Origin: Streptomyces rishiriensis
Lineage (GTDB): Bacteria; Actinomycetota; Actinomycetes; Streptomycetales; Streptomycetaceae
DNA: 64,000 nt
Direction: 5' to 3'
NCBI RefSeq assembly: GCF_003112535.1
Contig: NZ_BEWA01000001.1
Location: forward strand, 312,312-376,311
Part shown: one piece after another, positions 42,908 through 51,639 of the stretch
How the letters are laid out: each line of letters starts with the position of its first letter
How positions within the stretch are numbered: the first letter of the stretch is position 1
Notes under the pieces: model-generated
Told to the model about the DNA's origin: nothing
Database searches by the model: none
The model's input: only the letters and a program-made list of their open reading frames with translations
Translations under genes and position numbers: made by a program

Positions 42908-45091
42908 GTGACCTTCGACGCGGCGTCAGTCGCCGAAGTCCTGGGCGAAAACGGCTCCTACGGATCAGGGTACGAGGTCGATGCCGGCCTTGTGCTCACC
43001 TCGGGCCACGTAGTGAGGAACGGTGATTCACGCCGCGACCGGGCGGCGAAGGTCAGGTTCATGGTGGAGGGCGCCGACTGGGTACAGGCCTACGTGATCT
43101 GGCACGACGAGTGTCTGGACGCTGCACTGCTGGCGGTGTCCACGGACCGTTCGTTCACCTCCCCGGTCCGCTACGGCGAGCTCACCGGCGCCGATCCGCA
43201 GCACCCCGCCGGTTGCGGTGTGATCGGCTTTCCCCAGGTGCAGGCCACACCGCACGGGCGGGAGCCGATGGGCGTCTCTGGAACGGTCGACGCGTCGACC
43301 CTGAAGTTCAGCTCCCGTTACCAGATCCAGCTGGCGCCCTTGGAACGCCGTAGTGACTGGAGCGGCATGTCCGGCGCGGCCGTATTCTGCGGTCCGCTGC
43401 TCATCGCTGTCGTACGCAGCGTCCCGGACGGCTTTCACGCGGCGCGGGTCAACGCCGTACCCGTAGCTCTGCTGCTTCGGGACGCCTCTTTCCGGACGGC
43501 GCTGTGCGGGACGGGGTGCGAGTCGCCCAGACCTGGATCGGTCGACCCGCATTCCGCGCTCAGGGCGCCGTGCGGGCCGGAATGCGAGGTACCTGCTCTT
43601 GAATCCGTCGAGCTGCAGCCTTTGCTGGAGGCGCCTCCCCGTCCCGGCCCGCGCGCCCTGACGACGCCCTACGAGGGCGGGCCGTCGGTCTCCTACCTCC
43701 TCCATCCGCGCATCCGAACAGTGCCGTTCATCGGGCGCGGCCCGGAGCAGCACCACCTCAGGAAATGGGCCGATTCGCCGCGCCCCTTCGACTTCATGAC
43801 GGTAACGGGTCCGATGGGCGCCGGAAAGACGAGGCTGGCCGTCGAGCTGGCGCAGTGCCTGGGCGACGAATGGGTCACCGGATTCCTGCGGACCGAACCA
43901 CCCCGCGCCTCGCCCCCACCGGCCCTGCACCCCCTCACCACCAGCGCCCGTCCGATTCTGCTGGTGATCGACTACGCCGAGACCCGGCCCGCGTGGCTGA
44001 GATTGGTCCTGCGGGCACTGGGGGGTTACGGCCGCGACCGGGTCCCGGTGAGGCTGCTTCTGCTGTCCCGGGTCGCGGAGCCGTTCCACGACGAAGCCAT
44101 GCGGCAGTGCGAGCACGCAGGCCTCCGCGCCGACGGCGACAAGACTCTCCGGATCGGGCCGCTGGAGCCGGGCGACCACGACCCGACGGTGTCCCTGTCC
44201 GATGCCGCCCATGCCTTCGTACGGCGGCTGTACGGAGAAGATCCGCTCAACTTTCTGTTTGAATCGGCCATCTACCAGCATCTTCCCGACCGTCCGCCGA
44301 CGGATCCGTTCTCCCTCAGCCTCGCGGCGTGCGCGGCCGCGATCACCGCGTTCGAGGGAGCCGCCTCCGGCCGCGCGACACCGGCGTCTCCCTTTGAGGT
44401 CGTCCTGGCCAGGGAGGAGCGGTACTGGATGCGCGGCGCCGGGGTGTTCGGACTGTCTGACGACCGCGAGACCCTGGAACTGCTGCGCACGCTCGTCGTC
44501 ACGCAGACGCTGTGCGGCGGCCGGGACGTGCGCGAGGCGGCGGCCGCGCTCAGAGCGGGCCGGAGCGCGCACTACCGACACTGGGGGGACGACCAGCCGA
44601 GGCCCGACCAGCTCAGGCCGCTGCACCGCCTCCTGCGCGCCCTCTACCCCTCGCACGACGCCGAGTGGGGCCGCCTCGGCCCGCACGCCCTGTCCGCCCA
44701 TCTGATCGAATCCGCCGAGCACGACGATCCGGGGCTGACGCGCTCCATCCTCACGGCTCCGGGACTGAGCCGGGACCAGCGCCAAGCGGGTCTGGAAACC
44801 CTGCTGCTGGGCGCCTCCCACCGTCCCGGCCTGACCGGTCTCGCACGCCACATCGCGGACGCTCTGGGCTACGGACTTCCCGAGTGGTTCACGCGGGGAC
44901 CGGAAGAACCGCCCTTCCCTGGACCCGATGCCGCTCCACCGGCTCTGCTCGACCCCGATATCGAGCCGTTCGGCTTCACTGTCGAGGGCCCCCTGGACGA
45001 GCCCCTCCCCCCCGACACCAGCCCGAACCAACCACCGGACTTCCGGGAAGGCCCAGAAAGCCCGGACGACCTGGGCGGCCTCGAATGGTGA
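42908..45091 (+). CDS. Trypsin-like protease fused to a STAND-type NTPase
   Basis: 727 residues from GTG 42908, directly after GGGAGGGAGAGG; an ATG at 42872 is weaker. The N-terminal serine protease domain (about 1-190) has a full triad: His34 (LTSGHVV), Asp71 (DECLDAALLAV), Ser155 (DWSGMSGAAVF). After a linker, FIGRGPEQHHLRKW opens an NTPase module with Walker A GPMGAGKT (301-308) and Walker B LLVIDYAE (Asp355), then LLLLSRVAEPF. The C-terminal half is helical (VREAAAALRAGRSAHYRHWG) and ends in a Pro/Asp-rich tail. With the TRYPCO2 gene it forms a predicted biological-conflict pair, in which threat sensing by the NTPase could unleash proteolysis. Confidence 0.85.
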   Translation: MTFDAASVAEVLGENGSYGSGYEVDAGLVLTSGHVVRNGDSRRDRAAKVRFMVEGADWVQAYVIWHDECLDAALLAVSTDRSFTSPVRYGELTGADPQHPAGCGVIGFPQVQATPHGREPMGVSGTVDASTLKFSSRYQIQLAPLERRSDWSGMSGAAVFCGPLLIAVVRSVPDGFHAARVNAVPVALLLRDASFRTALCGTGCESPRPGSVDPHSALRAPCGPECEVPALESVELQPLLEAPPRPGPRALTTPYEGGPSVSYLLHPRIRTVPFIGRGPEQHHLRKWADSPRPFDFMTVTGPMGAGKTRLAVELAQCLGDEWVTGFLRTEPPRASPPPALHPLTTSARPILLVIDYAETRPAWLRLVLRALGGYGRDRVPVRLLLLSRVAEPFHDEAMRQCEHAGLRADGDKTLRIGPLEPGDHDPTVSLSDAAHAFVRRLYGEDPLNFLFESAIYQHLPDRPPTDPFSLSLAACAAAITAFEGAASGRATPASPFEVVLAREERYWMRGAGVFGLSDDRETLELLRTLVVTQTLCGGRDVREAAAALRAGRSAHYRHWGDDQPRPDQLRPLHRLLRALYPSHDAEWGRLGPHALSAHLIESAEHDDPGLTRSILTAPGLSRDQRQAGLETLLLGASHRPGLTGLARHIADALGYGLPEWFTRGPEEPPFPGPDAAPPALLDPDIEPFGFTVEGPLDEPLPPDTSPNQPPDFREGPESPDDLGGLEW

Positions 45092-45350
45092 GCTGAATGC
45101 GCGTTCGAGAGACCTCAGGAGCCTCCGAGCGACCCCTACCACCGCCCGCGCACCGGCTCCGTAACGGACGGCGTTCGCCTTGTCGTGCGAGAGTCGGAAG
45201 TGACTCTTCCTCAGGTTCTTGCCAATCGCCCTGTTCGCGGCGACAGATCAGTATGGCAAAAGTCCGCCAGGTAGCGGACGAAGTCGCCAGCCGGCCACGC
45301 GCCCCCAGACGAGCGATCCGAGCACGGGCACCCGCACGCCCGCCCCTCCC
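45092..45350. other. Intergenic region between convergent genes
   Basis: About 260 bases between the protease-NTPase and the permease. No gene is seen and no strong hairpin stands out. The stretch GAAGTGACTCTTCCTCAGG near 45198 is the least GC-rich part. Confidence 0.5.
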
Positions 45351-46805
45351 TCACGCCTGTGCGGACTCCGTGTCCGGGACCGGCGCGGTGAGGTATTCCT
45401 CCGTGATCTCCTTCGGTCCGAACGGCCAGACCTTCTCGAAGCGCGCCCACAGCACGTACGCCACGATGCCGAGCGCCAGCCAGGCCAGCGACCATTCGAT
45501 GGGATGGCGGCCGGGCGAGTTCTTGTCGGCATAGCCGTAGATCACCAGCCAGCCGACCAGGGCGAGCAGGCTGGGCAGGGGATACAGCCACATCTTGTAC
45601 GGGCGGCGCAGGTTCGGCTGCCGCCTGCGCAGGACCGTCACCGCGGCGATCTGGGCGAGCGCCTGGACGAGGACCATCACCGTGGTGAGGAGCTGGATCA
45701 GCGTCGCCAGGTCGGTGTGGCGGCCGATGAGGAAACCGATCGCCGTCACCACCCCCATGGTGGCCAGGCCCAGCGTGGGGAAGCGGTGCCTGGGGTGCAG
45801 CTTGGCGTACGGGCGGAAGAAGACCCGTTCGCGGGCCGCGTCGTACGGTACCCGGGAGCCGCCCAGAAGGCCGGTGAAGACGGAGGCGAAGGCGGTGATC
45901 AGGATGAGGACGGTGACGGTGTCGGCCGCGCCCCTGCCCCAGGTCTCCTCCAGGACTGCCGAGGCGACGGAGGTGGAGGCGATGTCGCCCGCGTCCTTCA
46001 TGCGGTGCCAGTCGATGACGCCGAGCGTGCCGATCTGCAGCAGCAGGTAGATGGCCATGATGCCGAGGATGGAGAAGATGATGGAGCGGGGCAGTGTACG
46101 GCCCGGGTCCTTGATCTCGGCGCCCATGTACGCGGTCGTGTTGTAGCCGAGGTAGTCGTAGACGCCGATCGTCAGGCCCGCGGCGAAGCCCAGCCAGAAG
46201 TGGTTGCTGGTGAGGTCGAAGGCGTGCGCCGGGTAGGTGAAGGCCAGGTCCGCGCTGAAGTCGGTGGCCGCGGCCACGATCACCAGGAGGACCGAGGTGA
46301 TCATGACGGTCCACATCACGGCCGTGATCCGGGCGATGTGCTCGATGCCCCGCCACAGCAGGACGATCACCAGCAGGATCATGCCGAGGCCGACCAGATC
46401 GCCGGTCGTCTTGCCCATGTCCGGTGCCAGATAGCCGAGGTACTGCACGAAGCCGACCACGCCGGTGGACATGATCAGCGGGATGAAGAGCATCGCCGTC
46501 CAGACGAACAGGAACGGCATCAGCCGTCCGGTGCGGTACTGGAAGGCCTGGCGCAGATACACATAGCTGCCGCCGGAGCCTGGCATCGCCGCGCCCAGTT
46601 CGGCCCAGACCAGGCCGTCGGCGAGGGCCAGCAGCGCACCGGCGAGAAAGCCGATCACCGCCTGCGGGCCGCCGAACGCGGTGACCATCAGCGGGATCGT
46701 CACGAACGGCCCGATGCCGCACATCTGGCTCATGTTGATGGTGGTGGCCTGGAACAGGCCGACACGGCGGACGAAGCCGCCCTCGGGTGGCGGGCTACCG
46801 GACAT
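45351..46805 (-). CDS. APC-superfamily amino acid/polyamine permease
   Basis: 484 residues from ATG 46805 with AGGAGG five bases upstream. About twelve transmembrane helices. The APC signature lies at the start (LFQATTINMSQMCGIGPFVT, then GPQAVIGFLAGALLALADGL, ELGAAMPGSGGSYVYLRQAF). Later landmarks are YDYLGYNTTAYMGAEIKDPG, SRVPYDAARERVFFRPYAKL and LRRRQPNLRRPYKMW. It imports an amino acid or related amine in the cytoplasmic membrane by cation symport or exchange. It is divergent from the ROK regulator, with shared palindromes in the 207-base gap, so ROK control is likely; import of an aminosugar-related compound is conceivable but unproven. Confidence 0.88.
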   Translation of the reverse strand: MSGSPPPEGGFVRRVGLFQATTINMSQMCGIGPFVTIPLMVTAFGGPQAVIGFLAGALLALADGLVWAELGAAMPGSGGSYVYLRQAFQYRTGRLMPFLFVWTAMLFIPLIMSTGVVGFVQYLGYLAPDMGKTTGDLVGLGMILLVIVLLWRGIEHIARITAVMWTVMITSVLLVIVAAATDFSADLAFTYPAHAFDLTSNHFWLGFAAGLTIGVYDYLGYNTTAYMGAEIKDPGRTLPRSIIFSILGIMAIYLLLQIGTLGVIDWHRMKDAGDIASTSVASAVLEETWGRGAADTVTVLILITAFASVFTGLLGGSRVPYDAARERVFFRPYAKLHPRHRFPTLGLATMGVVTAIGFLIGRHTDLATLIQLLTTVMVLVQALAQIAAVTVLRRRQPNLRRPYKMWLYPLPSLLALVGWLVIYGYADKNSPGRHPIEWSLAWLALGIVAYVLWARFEKVWPFGPKEITEEYLTAPVPDTESAQA

Positions 46806-46930
46806 GGGTCCTCCTGAAGCGGACGCGGGAGAGGTGCGACGGGCCGACCGACGCCACTCGGCGGCCGACGGATCAAGGGCGGCAGGTATCCGGCCGACGC
46901 AGGGCTCCCCTTGGCTCACCCGGCGAGGCT

Positions 46931-46944
46931 GAGAGCCGGCTCTC
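46931..46944. promoter_or_regulatory. Perfect 14-bp palindrome in permease/ROK gap
   Basis: GAGAGCCGGCTCTC is self-complementary over its whole length and lies between the divergent permease and ROK starts. It could be an operator or a small hairpin in the 5' leader. Confidence 0.4.
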
Positions 46945-46974
46945 GGGCACTGACTCTCGCTTGGGCGATAAAGT

Positions 46975-46986
46975 TAAGGAGCCTTA
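46975..46986. promoter_or_regulatory. Candidate ROK operator in permease/ROK gap
   Basis: TAAGG-AG-CCTTA, an inverted repeat inside GTTAAGGAGCCTTACTA, about 26 bases before the ROK start. It shares the TTA...GG / CC...TAA pattern with the longer palindrome upstream of the glucosaminidase gene, so both may be sites of the same regulator. Confidence 0.5.
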
Positions 46987-47012
46987 CTAGATGCGTCAAG
47001 AGGGTGTCCCAC

Positions 47013-48212
47013 ATGCGTGAGAATGGTGCGATGCCCGCCAGCGACGTCGCCGAGCAGCCGGATCAGCCGTGGAACCGTCAGCGGTTGCGCAGCACCAACG
47101 AGCGCCTGCTCCTGGACCGGCTGCGTTCCGCCGGCGCCGCTTCACGCGCGCAACTCGCCCGGGAGACGGGCCTGTCGAAGCCGACCGTCTCCAGCGCGCT
47201 GGCGGCCCTGGCGGAGGCGGGCCTGGTGCGCGAGGTCGGCACGCACGCGCCGGAACGCGGCCGGGTCGCCGTCCTCTACGCCCCGGACCCGTCCGCGGGG
47301 TACGCGCTCGGCATCGATATCGGGCGCGGTTGGCTGCGCGTGGCGGTCGCCAACCTGGACGGCGAGCTGGTGGCCCGGGCGGACGTGCGCAACCGGGCCC
47401 GCTCCTCGGGAGGCCTGGCCGATCTCGTGGTCGCCACAGCGCGGCAGGTGGTCGCGAACTCCGGTGTCGCCCAGGACGAGGTGGCCCACGCCGTGGTGGG
47501 CACGCCGGGCGTGTACGACGCGGAGCGGCGGCGGGTGCGCTTCGCGATGCATCTGCCGGGCTGGGGGCGGGCCGGGTTGGTCGACCGGATGCGTGAGGAA
47601 CTGGGCGTACCGCTGGAGGTCCACAACGACGCCAATCTGGCGGCGTTCGGCGAGTACACGTACGGCGTCGGCGCGGGCAGCAGGCTCTTCGCGTACATCA
47701 TGATCGGTACGGGGCTCGGCATGGGCGTGGTCAGCGAGGGCCGGGTGTTCTCCGGGGCGCACGGCGGTGCCGGGGAGATCGGGTTCCTGCCGTGGCCCGG
47801 GCAGCAGCGGCTCCGGACGCTGGAGGACGCCGTCTCGGGAGTGGCGGTCGTGGAGTCGGCGCGTAGGTTCGGGATGACCGGGCAGCTCACCGCCAAGGCG
47901 GTCTTCGACTCGGCCCGGCAGGGAAATCCCGCCGCGGTCAAGGCGGTTGAGCTGGAGAGCGAGCGGATCGCGCACACGGTCGCGGCGGCCGCGGCCGTGC
48001 TCGACCCGGATCTCGTGGTCCTCGGCGGGGGCGTGGGGCACAGCGTGGACCTGCTGCTGCGGCCCGTACGGGAGAACCTACGCGCGCTCACCCCCCTGCG
48101 GCCGAAGATCGTGCCCAGCCGGCTCGGCGAGGACGCGGTGCTGCTGGGCGCGGTGGCCACGGCCCTGGGGACGGCGCGGGACGTGGTGTTCGAGCGCCGA
48201 TCGGCGTCCTGA
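47013..48212 (+). CDS. ROK-family transcriptional regulator
   Basis: 399 residues. The N-terminal MarR-like winged helix reads RLRSTNERLLLDRLRSAGAA, SRAQLARETGLSKPTVSSAL, LAEAGLVREVG. The ROK sugar-binding domain follows with GIDIGRGWLRVAVANLDGEL, VGTPGVYDAERRRVRF, VHNDANLAAFGEYTYGVG, the glycine-rich IGTGLGMGVVSEGRVFSGAH and LDPDLVVLGGGVG. The usual CxCGxxGC zinc motif is absent after GAHGGAGEIGFLPW, so it is a regulator rather than an active kinase. It lies between the permease and the CsxA-like gene and probably represses both until an aminosugar ligand binds. Confidence 0.92.
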   Translation: MRENGAMPASDVAEQPDQPWNRQRLRSTNERLLLDRLRSAGAASRAQLARETGLSKPTVSSALAALAEAGLVREVGTHAPERGRVAVLYAPDPSAGYALGIDIGRGWLRVAVANLDGELVARADVRNRARSSGGLADLVVATARQVVANSGVAQDEVAHAVVGTPGVYDAERRRVRFAMHLPGWGRAGLVDRMREELGVPLEVHNDANLAAFGEYTYGVGAGSRLFAYIMIGTGLGMGVVSEGRVFSGAHGGAGEIGFLPWPGQQRLRTLEDAVSGVAVVESARRFGMTGQLTAKAVFDSARQGNPAAVKAVELESERIAHTVAAAAAVLDPDLVVLGGGVGHSVDLLLRPVRENLRALTPLRPKIVPSRLGEDAVLLGAVATALGTARDVVFERRSAS

Positions 48213-48273
48213 CCAACTCGCATACCGGCAAAGGTGATTGACACGTCTCGCCCGGCCCCCTAGCTTGAGGCTG

Positions 48274-48292
48274 GTTAGTAAAGTTTCCTAAC
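48274..48292. promoter_or_regulatory. ROK-type operator upstream of csxA-like gene
   Basis: GTTAGTAAAGTTTCCTAAC: 16 of 19 positions are palindromic (GTTAG.AAA.TTT.CTAAC). ROK regulators of Streptomyces sugar and chitosanase genes bind sites of the TTAGGAAA/TTTCCTAA type. It lies 61 bases before the glucosaminidase start and within 60-80 bases of the ROK stop, in a position to block its promoter. Confidence 0.75.
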
Positions 48293-48352
48293 TTGAACGC
48301 TTGAACTGCAGTGCCGTAGCGCGGATGCTCCCCACCTCTCTAGGAGACAGAC

Positions 48353-51073
48353 GTGTTCCACCGCCCTGCCGCCAGAACCCGCCTCGCCACGGCAGCCGTC
48401 GCCCTGGGCCTGCTCTGTACGCTCTCCACGAGCGCGTGGGCCGGTGCCCGCGACGCGGCACCGCCCCGCTACCGGACGCAGACCACCGCCGTCGCCTCCC
48501 GCGCCGGCAGTGCCACCGCGCTGTCCGGCTACACCATCCAGTCGACCGCGAAGGTCACCGACTCCGCGGCGGCCGTCTCCTCCCCGGGGTATCCGGCGAG
48601 CGGCTGGTATCCGGCGGGCTCCCGCTCCACGGTGCTCGCGGCGCTGCTGGCGGACGGGAAATACGCCGATCCGTTCTACTCGACCAACCAGCGGCAGATC
48701 CCCAAGGCCGACTTCCAGGTTCCCTGGTGGTACCGGTCGGACTTCACGGTCGCCGACACCTCCGAGCGCACGTATCTGGACTTCAGCGGGGTGATCTCGG
48801 CGGCCGACGTCTACGTCGACGGACAGCAGGTCGCCAAGGCCGCCGACATGGCGGGCACGTACACCCGACACGAGCTGGACGTCACCTCACTGGTGCGCCC
48901 GGGCACCAACACGGTGGCCTTCCGCATCCAGCGCAACGACCCCCGCAAGAACCTCACCATGGGCTGGATCGACTGGCTGCAGCCGCCCCCCGACGAGAAC
49001 ATGGGGATCGTCCGCGATGTGCTGGTGCGGCGCGGCGGCCCGGTCGCCCTGCGCGACGCGCACGTCGTCACCGGACTCGATGTGCCGTCCCTCTCCACCG
49101 CGGACCTGACGGTCAAGGCCCGGGCCCGCAACGACTCGGACTCGCCCGTCACGACCACCGTCTCGGGCAGCATCGGCGCGATCTCGTTCAGCAAGTCCGT
49201 GTTCCTGGCCGCCCACGCGACCAAGACGGTCACCTTCGCTCCGGCCGAGGTCCCCGGGCTGCGACTGGCCTCGCCGAAGGTGTGGTGGCCCGCCGGAATG
49301 GGCGGGCAACCCCTGTACGCCCTCGACCTCAGCGCGTCCGTCGCCGGCATCGTCTCGGACGCGGCGCACGAGAACTTCGGTATCCGCGACGTGAAGGCCC
49401 CCCTCGACTCCGACGGCGCCCGGCAGTACAGCGTCAACGGACGCAAGCTGCTCATCAGGGGAGGCGGCTGGTCGCCCGACGAGTACCTTCGCTGGGACAG
49501 GACATACGCCGAGGACCGCCTGAAGTACGCGCTCGACCTCGGCCTTAACACCGTCCGCCTCGAAGGGCACATCGAGCCGGACGAGTTCTTCGACCTCGCG
49601 GACCGCTACGGCATCCTCACGCTGCCCGGCTGGGAGTGCTGCGACAAATGGGAGGGGAACGTCAACGGCGGCGAGCCCGGCGACAAGTGGACCGCCGAGG
49701 ACTACCCGGTCGCAGGGGCGTCGATGGCCGCCGAGGCCGCCCGGCTGCGTGACCACCCCAGCGTCATCTCCTTCCTCATCGGCAGCGACTTCGCTCCCGA
49801 CGCGACCACCGAGAATACCTACCTCGACGCACTGAAGGCCGCCGACTGGCCCACCCCGGTGGTCGCGGCCGCCTCCGACACATCCTCACCTGTCAGCGGA
49901 CGTTCAGGCATGAAGATGTCCGGCCCCTACGACTGGATCCCGCCGAACTACTGGTACGCCAAGCGAGAGGGCGGCGCCACCGGCTTCAACTCCGAGACCA
50001 GCGCGGGTCCCGACATCCCCACACTCGACACACTGCGCCGCATGATGAGCGCGGCAGAACTCGACACCCTCTGGAAGAACCCGAGCGCCAAGCAGTACCA
50101 CCGGTCGCCGTCGTCGACCTTCAGCACCCTGAAGCTCTACGACGACGCGCTGACCGAACGCTACGGAGCCCCCAGCAGCCTCACCGACTACGTACGCAAA
50201 GCACAGCTAGCCCAGTACGAGAACGTCCGGGCCCAGTTCGAGGCGTACGGACGCAACGCCAGCGACTCTTCCAAGCCGTCGACCGGGGTTGTCTACTGGA
50301 TGTTCAACAGCGGCTGGACCTCGCTCCACTGGCAGCTGATGGACCGTTACCTCGACCAGGGCGGCGCGTACTTCGGTGCGAAGAAGGCGAACGAGCCGCT
50401 GCACGTCCAGTACTCCTACGACGACCGGTCGGTCGTCGTGGTGAACAACCGGCACGCCTCCGCGTCCGGCCTCACCGCCCGCGCCACGCTCTTCAGCACT
50501 GACGGCACGCAGAAGTACGACAAGACCGTCACCGGAGTGACGGTCGGCGGCGACGGTGCGCGCGGCACCGCGCTCACGCTGCCCTCCTCGGTGAGCGGTC
50601 TGTCGCCGACGTACCTCGCACGCCTCGTCCTGAGCGACTCCACGGGCAAGGAGGTGAGCCGCAACGTCTACTGGCTCTCCACCAAGCCCGACACGCTCGA
50701 CTGGGACAACACCGACTGGTACTACACGCCCACGACGAGCTACGCGGACCTGAAGGGGCTGAGCGCCATGGCGCAGGCGCCGGTGTCTGCCACGGCGTCG
50801 ACGACCTCGTCGGGTGACACGTCGACCACGACGGTCACCGTGCGCAACACGGACGGCGGCAGGACGCCGTCGCTGCTGACGGACGTGCACCTGGTGGACG
50901 GGGCGGGCAAGCCGGTGCTGCCGGTGCGGTGGTCCGACAACGAGGTCGGTCTCTGGCCCGGCGAGTCGGTCACCCTGACGGCCACGTACCGGACGACCGA
51001 TCTGCACGGGTCCCAGCCGCGGGTGCGGGTCTCCGGGTGGAACACACCGGAGCGCACGGTTCCGGCGGCCTGA
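48353..51073 (+). CDS. csxA: Secreted GH2 exo-beta-D-glucosaminidase, CsxA-like
   Basis: 906 residues from GTG 48353 with TAGGAGACAGAC upstream. Signal peptide: RTRLATAAVALGLLCTLSTS, then AWAG. The GH2 sugar-binding, Ig-like and TIM-barrel domains follow (VPWWYRSDFTVADTSERTYL, NGRKLLIRGGGWSPDEYLRW). The acid/base motif is FLIGSDFAPD with Asp479, not the usual GH2 Asn-Glu, and the nucleophile is Glu548 in FNSETSAG. An Asp acid about 70 residues before the Glu is the hallmark of exo-chitosanases such as Amycolatopsis CsxA. The enzyme should release glucosamine from chitosan ends outside the cell. The C-terminus adds Ig-like domains. A ROK operator lies upstream and an 11-bp-stem terminator follows. 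Confidence 0.88.
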   Translation: MFHRPAARTRLATAAVALGLLCTLSTSAWAGARDAAPPRYRTQTTAVASRAGSATALSGYTIQSTAKVTDSAAAVSSPGYPASGWYPAGSRSTVLAALLADGKYADPFYSTNQRQIPKADFQVPWWYRSDFTVADTSERTYLDFSGVISAADVYVDGQQVAKAADMAGTYTRHELDVTSLVRPGTNTVAFRIQRNDPRKNLTMGWIDWLQPPPDENMGIVRDVLVRRGGPVALRDAHVVTGLDVPSLSTADLTVKARARNDSDSPVTTTVSGSIGAISFSKSVFLAAHATKTVTFAPAEVPGLRLASPKVWWPAGMGGQPLYALDLSASVAGIVSDAAHENFGIRDVKAPLDSDGARQYSVNGRKLLIRGGGWSPDEYLRWDRTYAEDRLKYALDLGLNTVRLEGHIEPDEFFDLADRYGILTLPGWECCDKWEGNVNGGEPGDKWTAEDYPVAGASMAAEAARLRDHPSVISFLIGSDFAPDATTENTYLDALKAADWPTPVVAAASDTSSPVSGRSGMKMSGPYDWIPPNYWYAKREGGATGFNSETSAGPDIPTLDTLRRMMSAAELDTLWKNPSAKQYHRSPSSTFSTLKLYDDALTERYGAPSSLTDYVRKAQLAQYENVRAQFEAYGRNASDSSKPSTGVVYWMFNSGWTSLHWQLMDRYLDQGGAYFGAKKANEPLHVQYSYDDRSVVVVNNRHASASGLTARATLFSTDGTQKYDKTVTGVTVGGDGARGTALTLPSSVSGLSPTYLARLVLSDSTGKEVSRNVYWLSTKPDTLDWDNTDWYYTPTTSYADLKGLSAMAQAPVSATASTTSSGDTSTTTVTVRNTDGGRTPSLLTDVHLVDGAGKPVLPVRWSDNEVGLWPGESVTLTATYRTTDLHGSQPRVRVSGWNTPERTVPAA

Positions 51074-51079
51074 TCCGAC

Positions 51080-51106
51080 GGGGGTGGGCCGGCCCGGCCC
51101 ACCCCC
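51080..51106 (+). terminator. Strong hairpin after csxA-like gene
   Basis: GGGGGTGGGCC pairs perfectly with GGCCCACCCCC around a five-base loop, seven bases after the stop codon. There is no T-tract, as usual in actinobacteria. Confidence 0.8.
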
Positions 51107-51639
51107 GTGGGGGTTCAGGTCACGTTGGGCCCGGTGTCGTCGATGACGAGCGGTGTCTCTCGCGGTGCGCGCCCACCACCGCAAGGGTGTTCCCGGCCCG
51201 GCCCGGCGAGGCAGCGCGGGGTGGCGGCCGCCGACCCCCACGGACTGCTGCGCTCGTACTGCCGCAGAACGGCCCGCGTCGACCCGTCCCCCATGGTCGC
51301 CCACCGCGCCATCCAGGCGGCGGAAGACTCGGACACCGAGACTCGTGCCAGCCCGAGTGGCCGATGAACGGCACCTGAGGCGGGGCCTCAGGCCTCTCCT
51401 GCCGAAAGCCCGGATCCTGCGGCAAGCCGAGGGTGTTCTGGTCGGACATGGCGGCATCGTTTCCTCCGACCAACCCCCCTTCCAGACCCGGGGCGCCCTT
51501 CGCTTCGACTGAAATGGCCCGATGAATTATCGAGAAACGTCGATCCGTGGCCCGTAATGCCGCAGTCTGTATTGACCTGAGATCTAAGTGGTCCTACCTT
51601 TCCCTGGGTTGAGTTCCGGTGATCCCACGGGAGGGGTCT
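51107..51639. other. Long intergenic region, no gene seen
   Basis: About 530 bases. Frames in the first 260 bases are Arg/Pro-rich noise on both strands. From 51500 to 51600 the GC content drops (GATGAATTATCGAGAAACGT; TCTGTATTGACCTGAGATC), which fits a promoter for the beta-helix gene: TTGACC near 51572 could be a -35 box. The end carries CACGGGAGGGG, the next ribosome site. Confidence 0.5.

Noticed and set aside
45219..46817. 530-codon plus-strand frame opposite the permease
   Set aside because: Gln/Arg/Asp/His-rich noise with no hydrophobic helices; the minus strand encodes an obvious APC permease.
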